Shown here: positions 1-9,152 of the stretch, one piece after another
Position numbering within the stretch: the stretch's first letter is position 1
Layout: each line of letters starts with the position of its first letter
Source of the DNA: JAICKN01 sp036489565
Lineage (GTDB): Bacteria; Acidobacteriota; Terriglobia; Terriglobales; Acidobacteriaceae
Reading direction: 5' to 3'
NCBI GenBank assembly: GCA_036489565.1
Contig: DASXFN010000005.1
Coordinates: 20,904-84,903, forward strand
DNA: 64,000 nt
Translations under genes and position numbers: made by a program
The notes under the pieces: generated by a model
Databases searched by the model: none
Told to the model about the DNA's origin: nothing
What the model saw: the letters and a program-made list of their open reading frames with translations, nothing else

Positions 1-1
1 G

Positions 2-1024
2 ATGGATGCGACTGTTCAAAGCCCGCCGCCCGGATTGCGCAAGGCCGCCACCCTGCTCGTGCTGCTGGGCGAAGAAGTGGCCATGCAGATTTACCGCAAC
101 CTGCCGGAGCGGGAGATCGAGGAACTCACGCAGGAAATCGCCGCACTGCAATCGGTCGACCCGCAGTCGGGGCTGCAAGTCCTCGAGGAATACGATCGCC
201 TTTCGCGCACCGAGGAGTACCTCGTACAAGGAGGCGCGGAGTTCGCCAATAAGCTGCTGGTAAAAACTTTCGGCGAAGAAGGCGCGCGGCAGCTTCTGGC
301 GCAGGTGGCGCGGGCTTCAGAAGGCAACGCCGGCAAGCTGGACTCGTTACGCAAACTCGATCCCCAGCAACTGGCAAAGTTTCTGGACGGTGAGCATCCC
401 CAGACCATCGCACTGATCCTTGCCCACCTCGACTCCAAACACGCTTCGGAACTTCTGCGGCGCTTTCCCGAAGAGTTGCGCGGTGAGAGTATGCGGCGGC
501 TGGCGCTGCTGCGGCAGTTCTCTCCGGAGATCGCGCAGACCGTCTCGCTCGCCCTTCACAAACGGCTGGAGGCGCTCGGCGAGCAGCATCGCCGCGCCTA
601 TGCCGGAGTGCAGGGAGTGGCCGATGTGCTGAATCGCCTTGATCCTACGATGACCAAAACCATTCTGGAGACCATCGAGAAAGACGACGCCAACCTCGCC
701 CTGAGTATTCGCAACCTGATGTTCACCTTCCAGGACTTGTTGGGCGTGCCGGAGGTGGGCATCCGCGAAGTGCTGGGGAACGTGGACAAAAAGACCCTGG
801 CGATGGCCCTGCGAGGTTCGGGCGAAGAGTTGAAGAACTACATTTTTAAGTCCATGTCGTCGCGCGCGGTGGACATGTTGAAGGAAGACATGGAAGTTCT
901 GGGGCCGGTGCGCTCGCGCGATGTGAACAAAGCACAGCAGGAAGTTGTCGCAGTAGCTCGCAAGCTGGAAGCCGAAGGCAAGATCACGCTGGGCGCGGAG
1001 GATGAAGATGAGTACGTCGTCTAG
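2..1024 (+). CDS. fliG: Flagellar motor switch protein FliG
   Basis: FliG is the rotor protein of the C-ring: it joins the MS-ring (FliF) to FliM/FliN, and its C-terminal charged domain takes torque from the stator. The product is 340 residues, the usual family length. The N-terminal FliF-binding helices span about residues 10-100, the middle-domain EHPQT motif is at 131-135, and the charged C-terminal helical domain covers about 200-320. The ATG is at base 2, so its ribosome binding site lies outside the window and a longer N-terminus cannot be excluded. The gene opens the flagellar run; fliF and fliE are expected just upstream. Its 3' end overlaps fliH by 23 bases, which suggests translational coupling. 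Confidence 0.95.
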   Translation: MDATVQSPPPGLRKAATLLVLLGEEVAMQIYRNLPEREIEELTQEIAALQSVDPQSGLQVLEEYDRLSRTEEYLVQGGAEFANKLLVKTFGEEGARQLLAQVARASEGNAGKLDSLRKLDPQQLAKFLDGEHPQTIALILAHLDSKHASELLRRFPEELRGESMRRLALLRQFSPEIAQTVSLALHKRLEALGEQHRRAYAGVQGVADVLNRLDPTMTKTILETIEKDDANLALSIRNLMFTFQDLLGVPEVGIREVLGNVDKKTLAMALRGSGEELKNYIFKSMSSRAVDMLKEDMEVLGPVRSRDVNKAQQEVVAVARKLEAEGKITLGAEDEDEYVV

Positions 1025-1709
1025 GCTGGCGCCGCGCGAGGAGTCTCTGCCGGAGGTGCGGCCATTTCCTTATCGTGACGCGGCGGCGCTCCAGGCAAAC
1101 ATCGCTTCCGTCACGGATCCCCGAAGTTTCCCCGGAGATATTTCGTCAACGGAAGTCCTCGCGCAAGCCGCTCCCCCTGCCAGCCTTTCGCCGCAGCAGT
1201 CCGAGCAGCGCGAGCAGGCGGCGCGCGCGGCTGGATGCCTTGAAGGGGAGGAGCGTGCCCGCGCCCTTTTCAACCATCAGTTAGAGCAATTCCGCCAGGG
1301 ACTGCAAATCGCTTTGAATGGTTTTGCTGCCGAACGAAAGAAATATTACGAGCAGGTCGAGGCGGAACTGGTGAAACTGGCGTTGGCCATCGCCAAAAAA
1401 ATCCTTCACCGCGAAGCCCAGATGGATCCGCTGGTGCTTGCGGGAATTGCGCGAGTCATGACTGACAAAGTGGAAAGTGCAACGGAAGTCACCATCCGGG
1501 TAAACCCCGCGCGCGCCGCCGCGTGGCGGGAGTATTTCTCTCGTGACGAAAACTTCCGTCATGTGCCCGCGATTGCGGAAGACTCCGCGTTGGCTTCGGA
1601 TTCCTGCGTCATCGACACTTCCCTAGGTTCCACGGAACTGGGAATCGAAACCCAGATGCAGGAAATTGAAAACGGTTTCGCGGATCTGCTGGCAAAGCGG
1701 CCGTTGTGA
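1002..1709 (+). CDS. fliH: Flagellar assembly protein FliH
   Basis: FliH is the cytoplasmic regulator (stator-like stalk) of the FliI export ATPase and tethers it to the C-ring and export gate. The product is 235 residues with a variable N-terminus (1-90), an Ala/Glu/Gln-rich coiled-coil stretch (about 60-130) and a conserved C-terminal domain with the family pattern VKLALAIAKKILHREAQ at about 122-140. An alternative ATG lies six bases downstream (1008). It overlaps the end of fliG and is followed by fliI, the usual order. Assignment rests on the C-terminal domain plus position. Confidence 0.9.
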   Translation: MKMSTSSRLAPREESLPEVRPFPYRDAAALQANIASVTDPRSFPGDISSTEVLAQAAPPASLSPQQSEQREQAARAAGCLEGEERARALFNHQLEQFRQGLQIALNGFAAERKKYYEQVEAELVKLALAIAKKILHREAQMDPLVLAGIARVMTDKVESATEVTIRVNPARAAAWREYFSRDENFRHVPAIAEDSALASDSCVIDTSLGSTELGIETQMQEIENGFADLLAKRPL

Positions 1710-1749
1710 AAACTTCGCCAACAAATCGAGGAAATCAATCCAGGTAGCG

Positions 1750-3066
1750 ATGGCAATGCACACCGAACCTTTAGCTCTCTATTTCTCCCATCTCGAAAAC
1801 TTGCCTACGTCGCGATGGCAAGGGCGAGTGACCAAGATCATTGGCCAACTGGTGGAATCCCAAGGGCCGTTCTGCTCGCTCGGCGAAGTATGCCAGATCA
1901 CGGGCTCCGACGGACGCGAGTGGCCGGGTGAAGTGGTTGGCTTCCGGGGAAGCACTGTCCTCTCCATGCCGCTCGACCGCCCCGAGGGCATTCGGTACGG
2001 CGACCGCATCACAACGTGGGGATCGCGTCCCACGCTGCGCGTAGGCGAACAGATGTTAGGCAGGGTTTTCGACGGCTCCGGCGTTCCTCTCGACTCTCTT
2101 GGTCCCTATCGCGGAAGCTGCGACCGCGACATTCATGCCTCCGCGCCCCGACCGCTGGAGAGGCTCGCTATTCGCGACGCCTTGGGCACCGGCATTCGCG
2201 CCATTGACGGATTCCTTGCCTGTGGCGAGGGACAGCGGCTGGGAATTTTCGGAGGCAGCGGCGTGGGCAAAAGCACGTTGATTGGCATGATGGCCCGCGA
2301 CACCTCCGCCGACGTTACCGTGCTCGGGCTGATTGGAGAGCGTGGCCGAGAGGTGCGCCATTTTCTGGAAGACTCTCTCGGAGAACAAGGGCGTAAGCGC
2401 TCGGTCGTCATCGTCTCTACCTCCGACCAGTCGCCGCTACTTCGCATCCGCGCCGCATTTGCCGCCTCGACCGTCGCGGAATACTTTTGCGCGCAGGGGA
2501 AAAAGGTCTTGCTCATCGTTGATTCGCTGACCCGCATGGCCATGGCGCAGCGCGAAATCGGCCTTGCGGCGGGAGAGCCGCCGACCGCCAAGGGATACAC
2601 GCCTTCGGTTCTCACCTTGATGGCGCGCTTTATCGAGCGCGCGGGAAAATTCTCCTCTGGCAGCATTACCGCTTTTTATACCGTGCTCATGGAAGGCGAC
2701 GATCAGCAGGACCCGCTCGTGGATGCGGCCCGCGCGCTGCTTGATGGCCACATCATGCTTGACCGAAAACTTGCCGCCAGGAACCACTATCCACCCATCG
2801 CCATCCTCGACAGTATCAGCCGCCTTATGTCCTCCGTCGCTTCAGTCGAGCACTTAAAAAAAGCAGGCACATTGCGCCGTTTGCTGGCTTCCTACTCCGC
2901 CGCGGAGGATCTGATTCGCATCGGGGCTTACCAAAAAGGGGCGGACCCGGAGCTGGACCGCGCCATCACCGTAATGCCGCTGCTCAACCAGTTTTTGCAG
3001 CAGGGTATCTCCGAAAATAGTTCGCTCGCTTCCGTCGTCGAACAACTGCTGGCCATCCCCGGCTAA
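1750..3066 (+). CDS. fliI: Flagellum-specific export ATPase FliI
   Basis: FliI is the F1-beta-like ATPase of the flagellar type III export apparatus; it unloads substrate-chaperone complexes at the export gate. The product is 438 residues from the chosen ATG. It has an N-terminal beta-barrel (about 20-95), the P-loop GGSGVGKS at 168-175, Walker B LLIVDS at about 255, and a helical C-terminus. The open frame extends upstream to 1666 across the fliH stop, but the homologous part starts at MAMHTEPLAL, so 1750 (or 1756) is preferred; an AGG lies five bases before it. fliJ follows directly. Confidence 0.95.
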   Translation: MAMHTEPLALYFSHLENLPTSRWQGRVTKIIGQLVESQGPFCSLGEVCQITGSDGREWPGEVVGFRGSTVLSMPLDRPEGIRYGDRITTWGSRPTLRVGEQMLGRVFDGSGVPLDSLGPYRGSCDRDIHASAPRPLERLAIRDALGTGIRAIDGFLACGEGQRLGIFGGSGVGKSTLIGMMARDTSADVTVLGLIGERGREVRHFLEDSLGEQGRKRSVVIVSTSDQSPLLRIRAAFAASTVAEYFCAQGKKVLLIVDSLTRMAMAQREIGLAAGEPPTAKGYTPSVLTLMARFIERAGKFSSGSITAFYTVLMEGDDQQDPLVDAARALLDGHIMLDRKLAARNHYPPIAILDSISRLMSSVASVEHLKKAGTLRRLLASYSAAEDLIRIGAYQKGADPELDRAITVMPLLNQFLQQGISENSSLASVVEQLLAIPG

Positions 3067-3071
3067 CCTTT

Positions 3072-3536
3072 ATGGCCTTTCATTTTCCGCTCGAAGCAGT
3101 GTTGCGCTACCGCCGTTCCATCGAGCGCCAGCAGGAACTTCATGTGCAGCAGGCCAACCAAAAGCTTGCCGCCACCGAGCAACAACTTCTGGCACTTTTC
3201 CACGCGCTGGAAAAAATGGCCTATACGCAGATCGAGCAATTGCAATCAGGAACGACCGCCGCGGAAATGCAATTCTCCCTTCTGTGCCGCACAGCCATTC
3301 TGCGGCACAGAAGCGAATTGGAAGCGCAAAAAGTCCGCGAACAGACCGCGTGCCGCGAATGCGTCCAGGCCTTGCGCCAGGCGCACCAACTGCGGGAAGC
3401 CGTCGAAAATCTTCGTCAGCAGCAACTCGCGGTCTACCAGCAGGGAACCCGCCGCGCCGGGCAGCACCAGCTTGACGACCTCTTTCTTCTTCGCCGGAAC
3501 ATTGCATCTGATGGCCCGGATTTGCCGGGTTCCTAG
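3072..3536 (+). CDS. fliJ: Flagellar export protein FliJ
   Basis: FliJ is the small coiled-coil rotor-like subunit that couples FliI to FlhA. The product is 154 residues and is almost entirely charged alpha-helix with heptad character, beginning FHFPLEAVLRYRR, which is the FliJ family opening. It lies six bases after the fliI stop in the canonical fliH-fliI-fliJ order. The sequence is poorly conserved across the family, so the call leans on length, coiled coil, opening motif and position. The 151 bases after it hold no gene. Confidence 0.88.
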   Translation: MAFHFPLEAVLRYRRSIERQQELHVQQANQKLAATEQQLLALFHALEKMAYTQIEQLQSGTTAAEMQFSLLCRTAILRHRSELEAQKVREQTACRECVQALRQAHQLREAVENLRQQQLAVYQQGTRRAGQHQLDDLFLLRRNIASDGPDLPGS

Positions 3537-3687
3537 GCAACGATTGCCGCTTTCTTTTCCTGTATTCCTCTCCCTTGATTTTTCACTCTCCCATTTCTTT
3601 TCCCTTGCAATCACTTGCGGGAAACATCCTGCGACGCGCATTTGGTGTTTCAAATGCTTTTGAGAGAGACGTTCGTGGACGATTGCC

Positions 3688-5892
3688 GTGCTCAGCTTTG
3701 TTCAATCCAACTCGGTTCCATCCAATCCGGCCCAATCGAATTCGGCTGGAAGCAGCAACCCGTTTGCCGATGGGCAGACGGCAGACCATTCTTCTGGTGG
3801 CGGCTTTCCCGGACTTCTCAGCCTTGCCTCGGGTGAACGCACGGCCATCTCGGTTGGCGTGCCCGCTAACGGCGGCTCCTTCCGCGAGCGTCTGTCTACT
3901 GAGCAATCATCTGGACCGAGCGATGGTTTATCCCCCAATCGTTCATCCGATGATCGTTCGTCTGACGATAGCCCAGCCGCGGGAAGTGCATTTCTCCATT
4001 TCGGCTCGGTTGGCCCGGGAGCAAAGAAAGGCGCTAACTCCGAAAAGCAGCCTTTCGATACATCGGCCCTTGCTGTATGGATGAACCCGTTGCTGGCTGT
4101 ACCGGCGGTAGTTCCGGTGCCGAAGGCCATTCCAGTTTCTGTTCCGACTTCAGGATCAACGTCTGGCTCGATTTCAACGTCGGGACCGGGCTTCGCCAGC
4201 GCGCAAACCAACGGAACTTTCCACGCTGGATTTCAAAGCGATGTTTTGCCCACAAATGGCACCCATCTTGCAGTTGCCAGCGCGCTTACAAAACAGCATG
4301 ACGCGAAGTCAGGTTTTTCGCTCAGCCCAAATTTTGCCCCCGAAGCTGCGTCGTGGATTTCCGGCGTAGGCGATAGATCACTGACCGCCACCGACAGCCT
4401 TTCAATAATTTCTTTCGAAGCGCGGTCCGATCCGAAAAAGTCCGCGGACCTTTACGCGATGCAAGCAGCGACGCAAGTAGCGTCCGGAACTCCTGACCAA
4501 AGCTCTTCGGCGAATTCTGTTTCCCCCGGTTCCAATCCCATGCTCTTGCCAATGGCTGATGCCTCCGCCGTTTATCCGGCACTGGGTTTTGAGCGAACCA
4601 ACTCTTTGCCGTCCGATTTCCAAACCACTGGCGATGCAGCCGTAGCTGCCGCGGCAAGCCCTCCTTCCGCCGCAACGCCGATCGCTGCTGGAGCTGACGT
4701 CGAATCGGTACCACCTGCAACCAGTGGCATTACTTCGACCCCTTCCCAAGGCTCGATAAATGCTTCTGATCATGATCCTCAGGCGCATCGTCGCAGCCCG
4801 GCGGCCGCGATATCCACGCCACTGCAGATTGCGTCCCAGGTTCCAGTTATTACATCCGCGAAGTCTGGAACGGACCCGGCGTCCGCCGGTCATGCCCACA
4901 AAACGCCAGTTCCACAAATTGCCTCGACGGCGCAGGGTAAGCCTGAGAAGGCTGCTCCTCCGATCGCAAGCAGCAACAGTCCCGCCAATTTCGTGGAACC
5001 ACTTCACCATGCCTCGCAACCTGGCAGCACAACACAAAGCACCGTTGTGGACGCTGCCGGGAAACCTTGCGCGGGAAATAAAAATTCCGGCGGGAAAGAC
5101 TTCGGCAATAAAGATCTACTGAACAAAAATCTACCCAGTAAAGACGCACCCAACAAAGATCAGGCAAGCAAAGATCTGACGAACGATCCGACCAAAGACC
5201 TCATCAACAAGGATCTAACTAACAAAGATCTGATCAACAAAGATCTAATTAGCAAAGACCCGAACGCTCAACTGTTAAGTAATGCGCCTCCGGTACTTTC
5301 GGCAAATTCCGCGAATCCAGCAACGAACCCGTCCATAGATGCGTTCTCCGTTCCGTCACCCACCGCTACGCAGCCAGCCGCGAGTTCTTCTTCCGGCGCC
5401 TCTGCAAGCCTCAATCCGTCTTCCGCACTTCCGCGGCCTGACACTGCCATTCAGCAAAACGCGCCCTCAGGAAGCGTTCAACTGGCGCGCATCGCCGACC
5501 ACGCCGGGCAATCGGAAATGCATATTGGAATGCGCATGCCCGTTTTCGGCAGCGTGGAAGTGCATACTTCCGTCCATCAAAGCGAAGTGGGCATCACCGT
5601 GGGCAGCGAGCATGGAGATTTAAAGACATTTCTTAGCGCGGAAATTCCCGCGCTGCGCGACAGCCTCAATCAGCAGAACCTGCAATTTTCGCACCTGAAT
5701 TTTCTGGGCGCTGGAGACGGCGCCGGAAGTTCATTCGGCGGAGACGCACGCGGCAACTCCCAGTCATTTATCTACAAGCCCAATTTCACCCCGCCGGGGT
5801 TCCATTCAGAAGTGGCCGCGATTACCGATAGCGGCGGACTCGAAGGAGAAATTCTCCCCGCGAGTCAAATAGGTTTGAGCATTCACGCATGA
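3688..5892 (+). CDS. fliK: Flagellar hook-length control protein FliK
   Basis: FliK is the secreted molecular ruler that sets hook length and switches export specificity through FlhB. The product is 734 residues, long for the family. Residues 1-590 are low-complexity, rich in Ser, Pro, Ala, Asn and Thr. Within them, residues about 465-530 form a run of NKDL-type five-residue units. The conserved C-terminal export-switch domain is at about 600-690 (SEMHIGMRMPVFGSVEVHT and the following helix). The start used is a GTG; no clear ribosome binding site decides it, so the N-terminus is uncertain. Position between fliJ and flgD supports the call. Confidence 0.85.
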   Translation: MLSFVQSNSVPSNPAQSNSAGSSNPFADGQTADHSSGGGFPGLLSLASGERTAISVGVPANGGSFRERLSTEQSSGPSDGLSPNRSSDDRSSDDSPAAGSAFLHFGSVGPGAKKGANSEKQPFDTSALAVWMNPLLAVPAVVPVPKAIPVSVPTSGSTSGSISTSGPGFASAQTNGTFHAGFQSDVLPTNGTHLAVASALTKQHDAKSGFSLSPNFAPEAASWISGVGDRSLTATDSLSIISFEARSDPKKSADLYAMQAATQVASGTPDQSSSANSVSPGSNPMLLPMADASAVYPALGFERTNSLPSDFQTTGDAAVAAAASPPSAATPIAAGADVESVPPATSGITSTPSQGSINASDHDPQAHRRSPAAAISTPLQIASQVPVITSAKSGTDPASAGHAHKTPVPQIASTAQGKPEKAAPPIASSNSPANFVEPLHHASQPGSTTQSTVVDAAGKPCAGNKNSGGKDFGNKDLLNKNLPSKDAPNKDQASKDLTNDPTKDLINKDLTNKDLINKDLISKDPNAQLLSNAPPVLSANSANPATNPSIDAFSVPSPTATQPAASSSSGASASLNPSSALPRPDTAIQQNAPSGSVQLARIADHAGQSEMHIGMRMPVFGSVEVHTSVHQSEVGITVGSEHGDLKTFLSAEIPALRDSLNQQNLQFSHLNFLGAGDGAGSSFGGDARGNSQSFIYKPNFTPPGFHSEVAAITDSGGLEGEILPASQIGLSIHA
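5080..5265 (+). repeat. Degenerate tandem repeat inside fliK
   Basis: Roughly 10-12 units of 15-18 bases, of the form AACAAAGATCTAAC, encode a run of (N/S)KDL(I/T/L) peptides. The DNA copies are similar enough to suggest expansion by slippage, yet degenerate enough not to be brand-new. They lie in the disordered ruler part of FliK, where length changes are tolerated. Confidence 0.8.
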
Positions 5893-5916
5893 ATTTTTTT
5901 GCTAAAAGGAGGCCCC

Positions 5917-6249
5917 ATGATCGTTAGTCCATTCGCAACATCACAAGCCGCAACCGCGCATGCCAGCTCCGGTACCGGTTCGTCCGATCCAAGCTCGCCG
6001 CTGGGCAGCACTGACGGAATGTTTTTGCAGTTACTTACCACGCAGCTTAAAAATCAAAGTCCGCTCGATCCAATGGATCCAGACCAATTCACCACCGAGC
6101 TGGTGCAATTCAATATGCTCGATCAGTTGAGCCAGATCAACGGCTTTCTACAGGGCTCAACCATCGCGCCCGCTGCGCCCGATCCATCGTCCTCAAACGC
6201 GGCCTCCGCAAACGCAAACTCCAGCATTCAGAAAACAGGAGCAAACTAA
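5917..6249 (+). CDS. flgD: Flagellar hook capping protein FlgD (short form)
   Basis: FlgD is the scaffold that caps the growing hook and is required for FlgE polymerisation. The product is 110 residues. The conserved N-terminal region is clear: FLQLLTTQLKNQSPLDPMD (about 36-54) followed by FTTELVQFNMLDQLSQIN. The C-terminal Tudor/Ig half found in the approximately 220-residue enterobacterial form is missing; short versions are known in other phyla. The frame could start at a TTG at 5899, but AAAGGAGG at 5905-5912 places the start at ATG 5917. The stop overlaps the flgE start by one base. Confidence 0.9.
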   Translation: MIVSPFATSQAATAHASSGTGSSDPSSPLGSTDGMFLQLLTTQLKNQSPLDPMDPDQFTTELVQFNMLDQLSQINGFLQGSTIAPAAPDPSSSNAASANANSSIQKTGAN

Positions 6250-7532
6250 TGCCGAATTTTTCTATTCCCTTATCCGGCCTCACTGCGGATTCCACCGCGC
6301 TGTCGGCCATCGCCAATAACCTTGCTAACCAGAACACCACCGGCTACAAAGACGTCAGCGTGGTATTTAACGACTTGTTCTACCAGAACTTGGGCACTAC
6401 AGGATCGGGCGATCCCATCCAACTGGGCGCCGGAGCGGAAGTGGCCAGCATGCCCGGCGTTTTTACCCAAGGCAGCGTGAACGCCACGGGCGTGCCTACA
6501 AACGTAGCGATTCAGGGCAATGGCTTCTTCGTTACGCAAAAAGATGGCGTCATCAGCTACACGCGCGACGGCACTTTTTCCGTGGACCAGAATAATTTTC
6601 TGGTGACCAGTGAAGGGCAGCAGGTGCTGGGGTTCCCCGCGGTCAACGGAGTCATCGATACCGGACAGGGTGCCGTGCCGCTACAACTCGGCGCCGGCAC
6701 CATCAGCCCCCCAACCGTCACCAGCAATGTGCAATTGACGGCGAACCTCAATGCGGGCGCCGCAGTCGGGGACACGTTTTCCACTCCGATTACGGTGTTC
6801 GATTCTCTCGGAGCCAGCCATGTGCTTACCTTTACCTTCGCCAACACTGCGGCCAATACCTGGAGTTATAGCCTTTCCGTTCCTTCCAGCGAACTGAATC
6901 CGGTAGTGCCCTCCGGAGGCGGCGCTGCCGTTCCACAGACAGGCATTCTCTCCACGGGAACACTCACCTTCGACGGCAATGGGGTCCTAACCGGTCCCAC
7001 CGATGCCGGGGGAAATCTCGAGAACGTCACGGGAATCGCGATCAATGGGCTAGCGGATGGTGCGAATGATATGACGTTCAACTGGAACCTTATGGATGGC
7101 ACGTCCCCTGTCATCACCCAGGTGGCCGCGCCGAGCAGCACTTCTTCCACTAAACAGGACGGCAACAGCAGCGGCTCTTTGGTGGATTTCAGCATCGGCT
7201 CCGACGGTACAGTGACCGGCTCGTTTACCAACGGAAGCACCGCAGCTCTGGGCCAAATCACACTCGCGAGCTTTGCCAACCAGGAAGGACTGCAGCGGGT
7301 GGGCAACACGGATTTTGTTCCCACCCTCGCCTCCGGGCAGGCAGTTGTCGGCATCGCCGGCACCGGAGGACGTGGCACGCTCTCCGGAGGCTCGCTCGAA
7401 CTTTCCAATGTGGACATCGCCACCGAATTCGCCAACCTCATCGTCGCGCAACGTGCTTTTGAGGCCAACGCAAAAGCCATCACCACGTTTGACCAGATTA
7501 CTCAAGACACCATCAACCTCAAACAGGGATGA
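6249..7532 (+). CDS. flgE: Flagellar hook protein FlgE
   Basis: FlgE polymerises into the hook, the universal joint between rod and filament. The product is 427 residues, typical length. It has the N-terminal rod/hook signature with ANNLANQNTTGYK at about 23-35, the central hook domains, and the C-terminal conserved helix ANLIVAQRAFEANAKAITTFDQ close to the end. It follows flgD with a TAATG overlap, so the two are probably co-translated. A 318-base gap follows before fliL. Confidence 0.96.
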   Translation: MPNFSIPLSGLTADSTALSAIANNLANQNTTGYKDVSVVFNDLFYQNLGTTGSGDPIQLGAGAEVASMPGVFTQGSVNATGVPTNVAIQGNGFFVTQKDGVISYTRDGTFSVDQNNFLVTSEGQQVLGFPAVNGVIDTGQGAVPLQLGAGTISPPTVTSNVQLTANLNAGAAVGDTFSTPITVFDSLGASHVLTFTFANTAANTWSYSLSVPSSELNPVVPSGGGAAVPQTGILSTGTLTFDGNGVLTGPTDAGGNLENVTGIAINGLADGANDMTFNWNLMDGTSPVITQVAAPSSTSSTKQDGNSSGSLVDFSIGSDGTVTGSFTNGSTAALGQITLASFANQEGLQRVGNTDFVPTLASGQAVVGIAGTGGRGTLSGGSLELSNVDIATEFANLIVAQRAFEANAKAITTFDQITQDTINLKQG

Positions 7533-7850
7533 TGAACGACGGACGGTGAAAAAACGCTAGTAAGACGAACGACGGATGCGCTCCGGCAAACCATCCGGAG
7601 CGCATCTGAATAAATCTTAATGAACTTCTTCTAAGGCTTCTTGTCGGAAAGCAACGGCATTTTGTCCCGTTGTTTCTGTCCTGCTGCGCTATCTACTGAC
7701 CTGACAATCGATTGCGAAGTTTTATCGCCTTCCAACCGCTTCGGCGGAACTCCACAGCATTGCGGCATGCAATGTGCTTTGGCATTTGTATGCAAGTCTC
7801 CCAGTAATTGCGTGGGCTCTTGCCACACGATCGTGCCGGACAAAAAATCG
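7533..7850. other. Gap between flgE and fliL
   Basis: The 318 bases show no convincing gene. The fliL reading frame stays open back to a TTG at 7641, but that extension (Cys-rich, no family match) has no ribosome binding site. No terminator with a T-tract and no clear sigma-28 site are visible. An internal promoter for the fliL-onward genes could be here, but I cannot place one. Confidence 0.5.
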
Positions 7851-8351
7851 ATGACGAAAAAATTTCATAACGAAAAATCAGCCACGCAACAGGGAGCGGA
7901 TTATTGGACCCTGCAACCAGGATTCGGACAAGGGGGCAAAGCGCGATGGTTCGCGCTGCTGGTGATTGCAATCGCCGGTATGGCCCTGTGCTGGGTGGTG
8001 CTCGCTTCGGCAAAAAAGCCAGCACTCATGGAATCCGGCGTTCCCAAGTCCGTGTTGCATCTGGAGCCTTTCGTGCTGAACCTCGCTGACCCAGGCCAGA
8101 AGGCTTACCTGCGCATCGGCGTGGATGTCGGACTCGACCACGTCCCTGCCAGCGGCGAAAAATCGGCGGCCACGGTTTCCCTGTTGCGCGACACCATGAT
8201 TGACGTGCTTTCGCGCGCCGATCCCGACGAACTGCTCTCCCGCGAAGGAAAAGCCCAATTGAAAAGCAGCCTGGTTCAGGCCTTGCAACTGCGGGCTCCG
8301 GGGCTTGAGGTGCGGGAAGTTTATTTCACGGAATTTTTGATTCAGCGTTAA
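7851..8351 (+). CDS. fliL: Flagellar basal body-associated protein FliL
   Basis: FliL is a single-pass inner-membrane protein that surrounds the stator and supports torque. The product is 166 residues from the chosen ATG. It has a short cytoplasmic N-terminus, a membrane helix at about 32-52 (FALLVIAIAGMALCWVVL) and a periplasmic stomatin-like domain containing LEPFVLNLADPG and LRIGVDV. The frame extends upstream to 7641, but family length and topology favour 7851. It stands before a SpoA-domain gene rather than before fliM, which is unusual. Confidence 0.9.
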   Translation: MTKKFHNEKSATQQGADYWTLQPGFGQGGKARWFALLVIAIAGMALCWVVLASAKKPALMESGVPKSVLHLEPFVLNLADPGQKAYLRIGVDVGLDHVPASGEKSAATVSLLRDTMIDVLSRADPDELLSREGKAQLKSSLVQALQLRAPGLEVREVYFTEFLIQR

Positions 8352-8427
8352 GGTCGCAGTCTTCTGGGCGCGAGCTGAACGCGGCGGCAACAGGCAGAAG
8401 TGAGATTTGAGCGGAGAGTTTTGATCT

Positions 8428-8733
8428 ATGTCTGAAAGCGCGGCAGCCACGAAGGCGAAAGCGGAAGTCACGCCCTCCGCCACGCCAGAAAAAAACCGCC
8501 AGGTGCGCTCTTGGGACTCCGTTCTCGGCCTGCGCTGCGAACTCAGCATTGAGGTGCCGCTGCCGGGATTCAAGGTCTACGATCTGTCTCGCCTGCGTCC
8601 ACAAATGGTCATCGCTTCGCAGTGGCGCGTGGGCGATGACGTTCCCCTGCGGGTCAACGGGCAGCTGATTGCCTGGAGCGAATTTGAAGTGGTCCGCGGA
8701 CGCCTCGCGGTGCGCATCACGGAGTTGCGATGA
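8428..8733 (+). CDS. FliM/FliN-family SpoA-domain C-ring protein
   Basis: This small protein of 101 residues has a Lys/Ala-rich N-terminus (1-28) and one SpoA (surface presentation of antigens) domain at about 30-100, including LRPQMVIASQWRVGDDVPLRVNG and a final RLAVRITEL strand. SpoA domains build the lower ring of the flagellar switch, where FliN docks export cargo and binds FliM. It occupies the usual fliN place before fliO. However, the more canonical FliN sequence (VDLLLDGKIIARGEVVVVE) is in the gene at 16373, so this is either a divergent FliN or a second paralogue. It overlaps fliO by four bases (ATGA). Confidence 0.8.
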   Translation: MSESAAATKAKAEVTPSATPEKNRQVRSWDSVLGLRCELSIEVPLPGFKVYDLSRLRPQMVIASQWRVGDDVPLRVNGQLIAWSEFEVVRGRLAVRITELR

Positions 8734-9152
8734 ACAGTGTGATGGATAGTGTCATGAACAACGCGGTAGATATGGGGCCGGCCGGGGCAATGAATGTCAC
8801 CGTGGCCGTGGCGGCGCCTGGAGAGAGCATCAACCAGTTTGCCGCGAAATTTGGCAGAAGCATCCGCGAACAGATTTCCTCCGCTTGGACAAAGTTGGCA
8901 AAGCTGGGACGCGATTGGCGGCCGCGCACGGCGCGACAACTGCGCCTGTGCGAGACCTTGCCGCTTGGCGAGCGCCGCTTTGTCTCGGTGGTGCAGTTTG
9001 AGGAGCAAAAGTTTCTTATCGGCAGCGCGGCAAATTCGGTGGTGCTGCTCACGCGGCTGGAAAAACAAGAAAACGTCGCGGCGCCCCCGGGCAGGCATTT
9101 CAAAAAAAAGCCGGCTGCGACGGACCGCCGTCGCAAACAAAAATCGAAATGA
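8730..9152 (+). CDS. fliO: FliO-like flagellar export protein lacking a visible membrane helix
   Basis: FliO assists assembly of the FliP-FliQ-FliR export gate. The product is 140 residues. Residues about 70-112 match the FliO C-terminal domain pattern (LRLCETLPLGERRFVSVVQF followed by FLIGSAANSVVLLTRL). The normal N-terminal transmembrane helix is not seen; residues 1-65 are only mildly hydrophobic and contain a repeated MNSV/MDSV/MNNA start. The basic tail (FKKKPAATDRRRKQKSK) is typical. It is four-base coupled to both neighbours and lies directly before fliP, which supports the call. Confidence 0.75.
   Translation: MNSVMDSVMNNAVDMGPAGAMNVTVAVAAPGESINQFAAKFGRSIREQISSAWTKLAKLGRDWRPRTARQLRLCETLPLGERRFVSVVQFEEQKFLIGSAANSVVLLTRLEKQENVAAPPGRHFKKKPAATDRRRKQKSK

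Noticed and set aside
1666..1749. N-terminal extension of fliI back into fliH
   Set aside because: It overlaps the end of fliH, has no homology to FliI, and the family start matches MAMHTEPLAL at 1750.
7641..7850. Cys-rich extension of the fliL frame
   Set aside because: No ribosome binding site and no match to FliL; the membrane topology fits the start at 7851.
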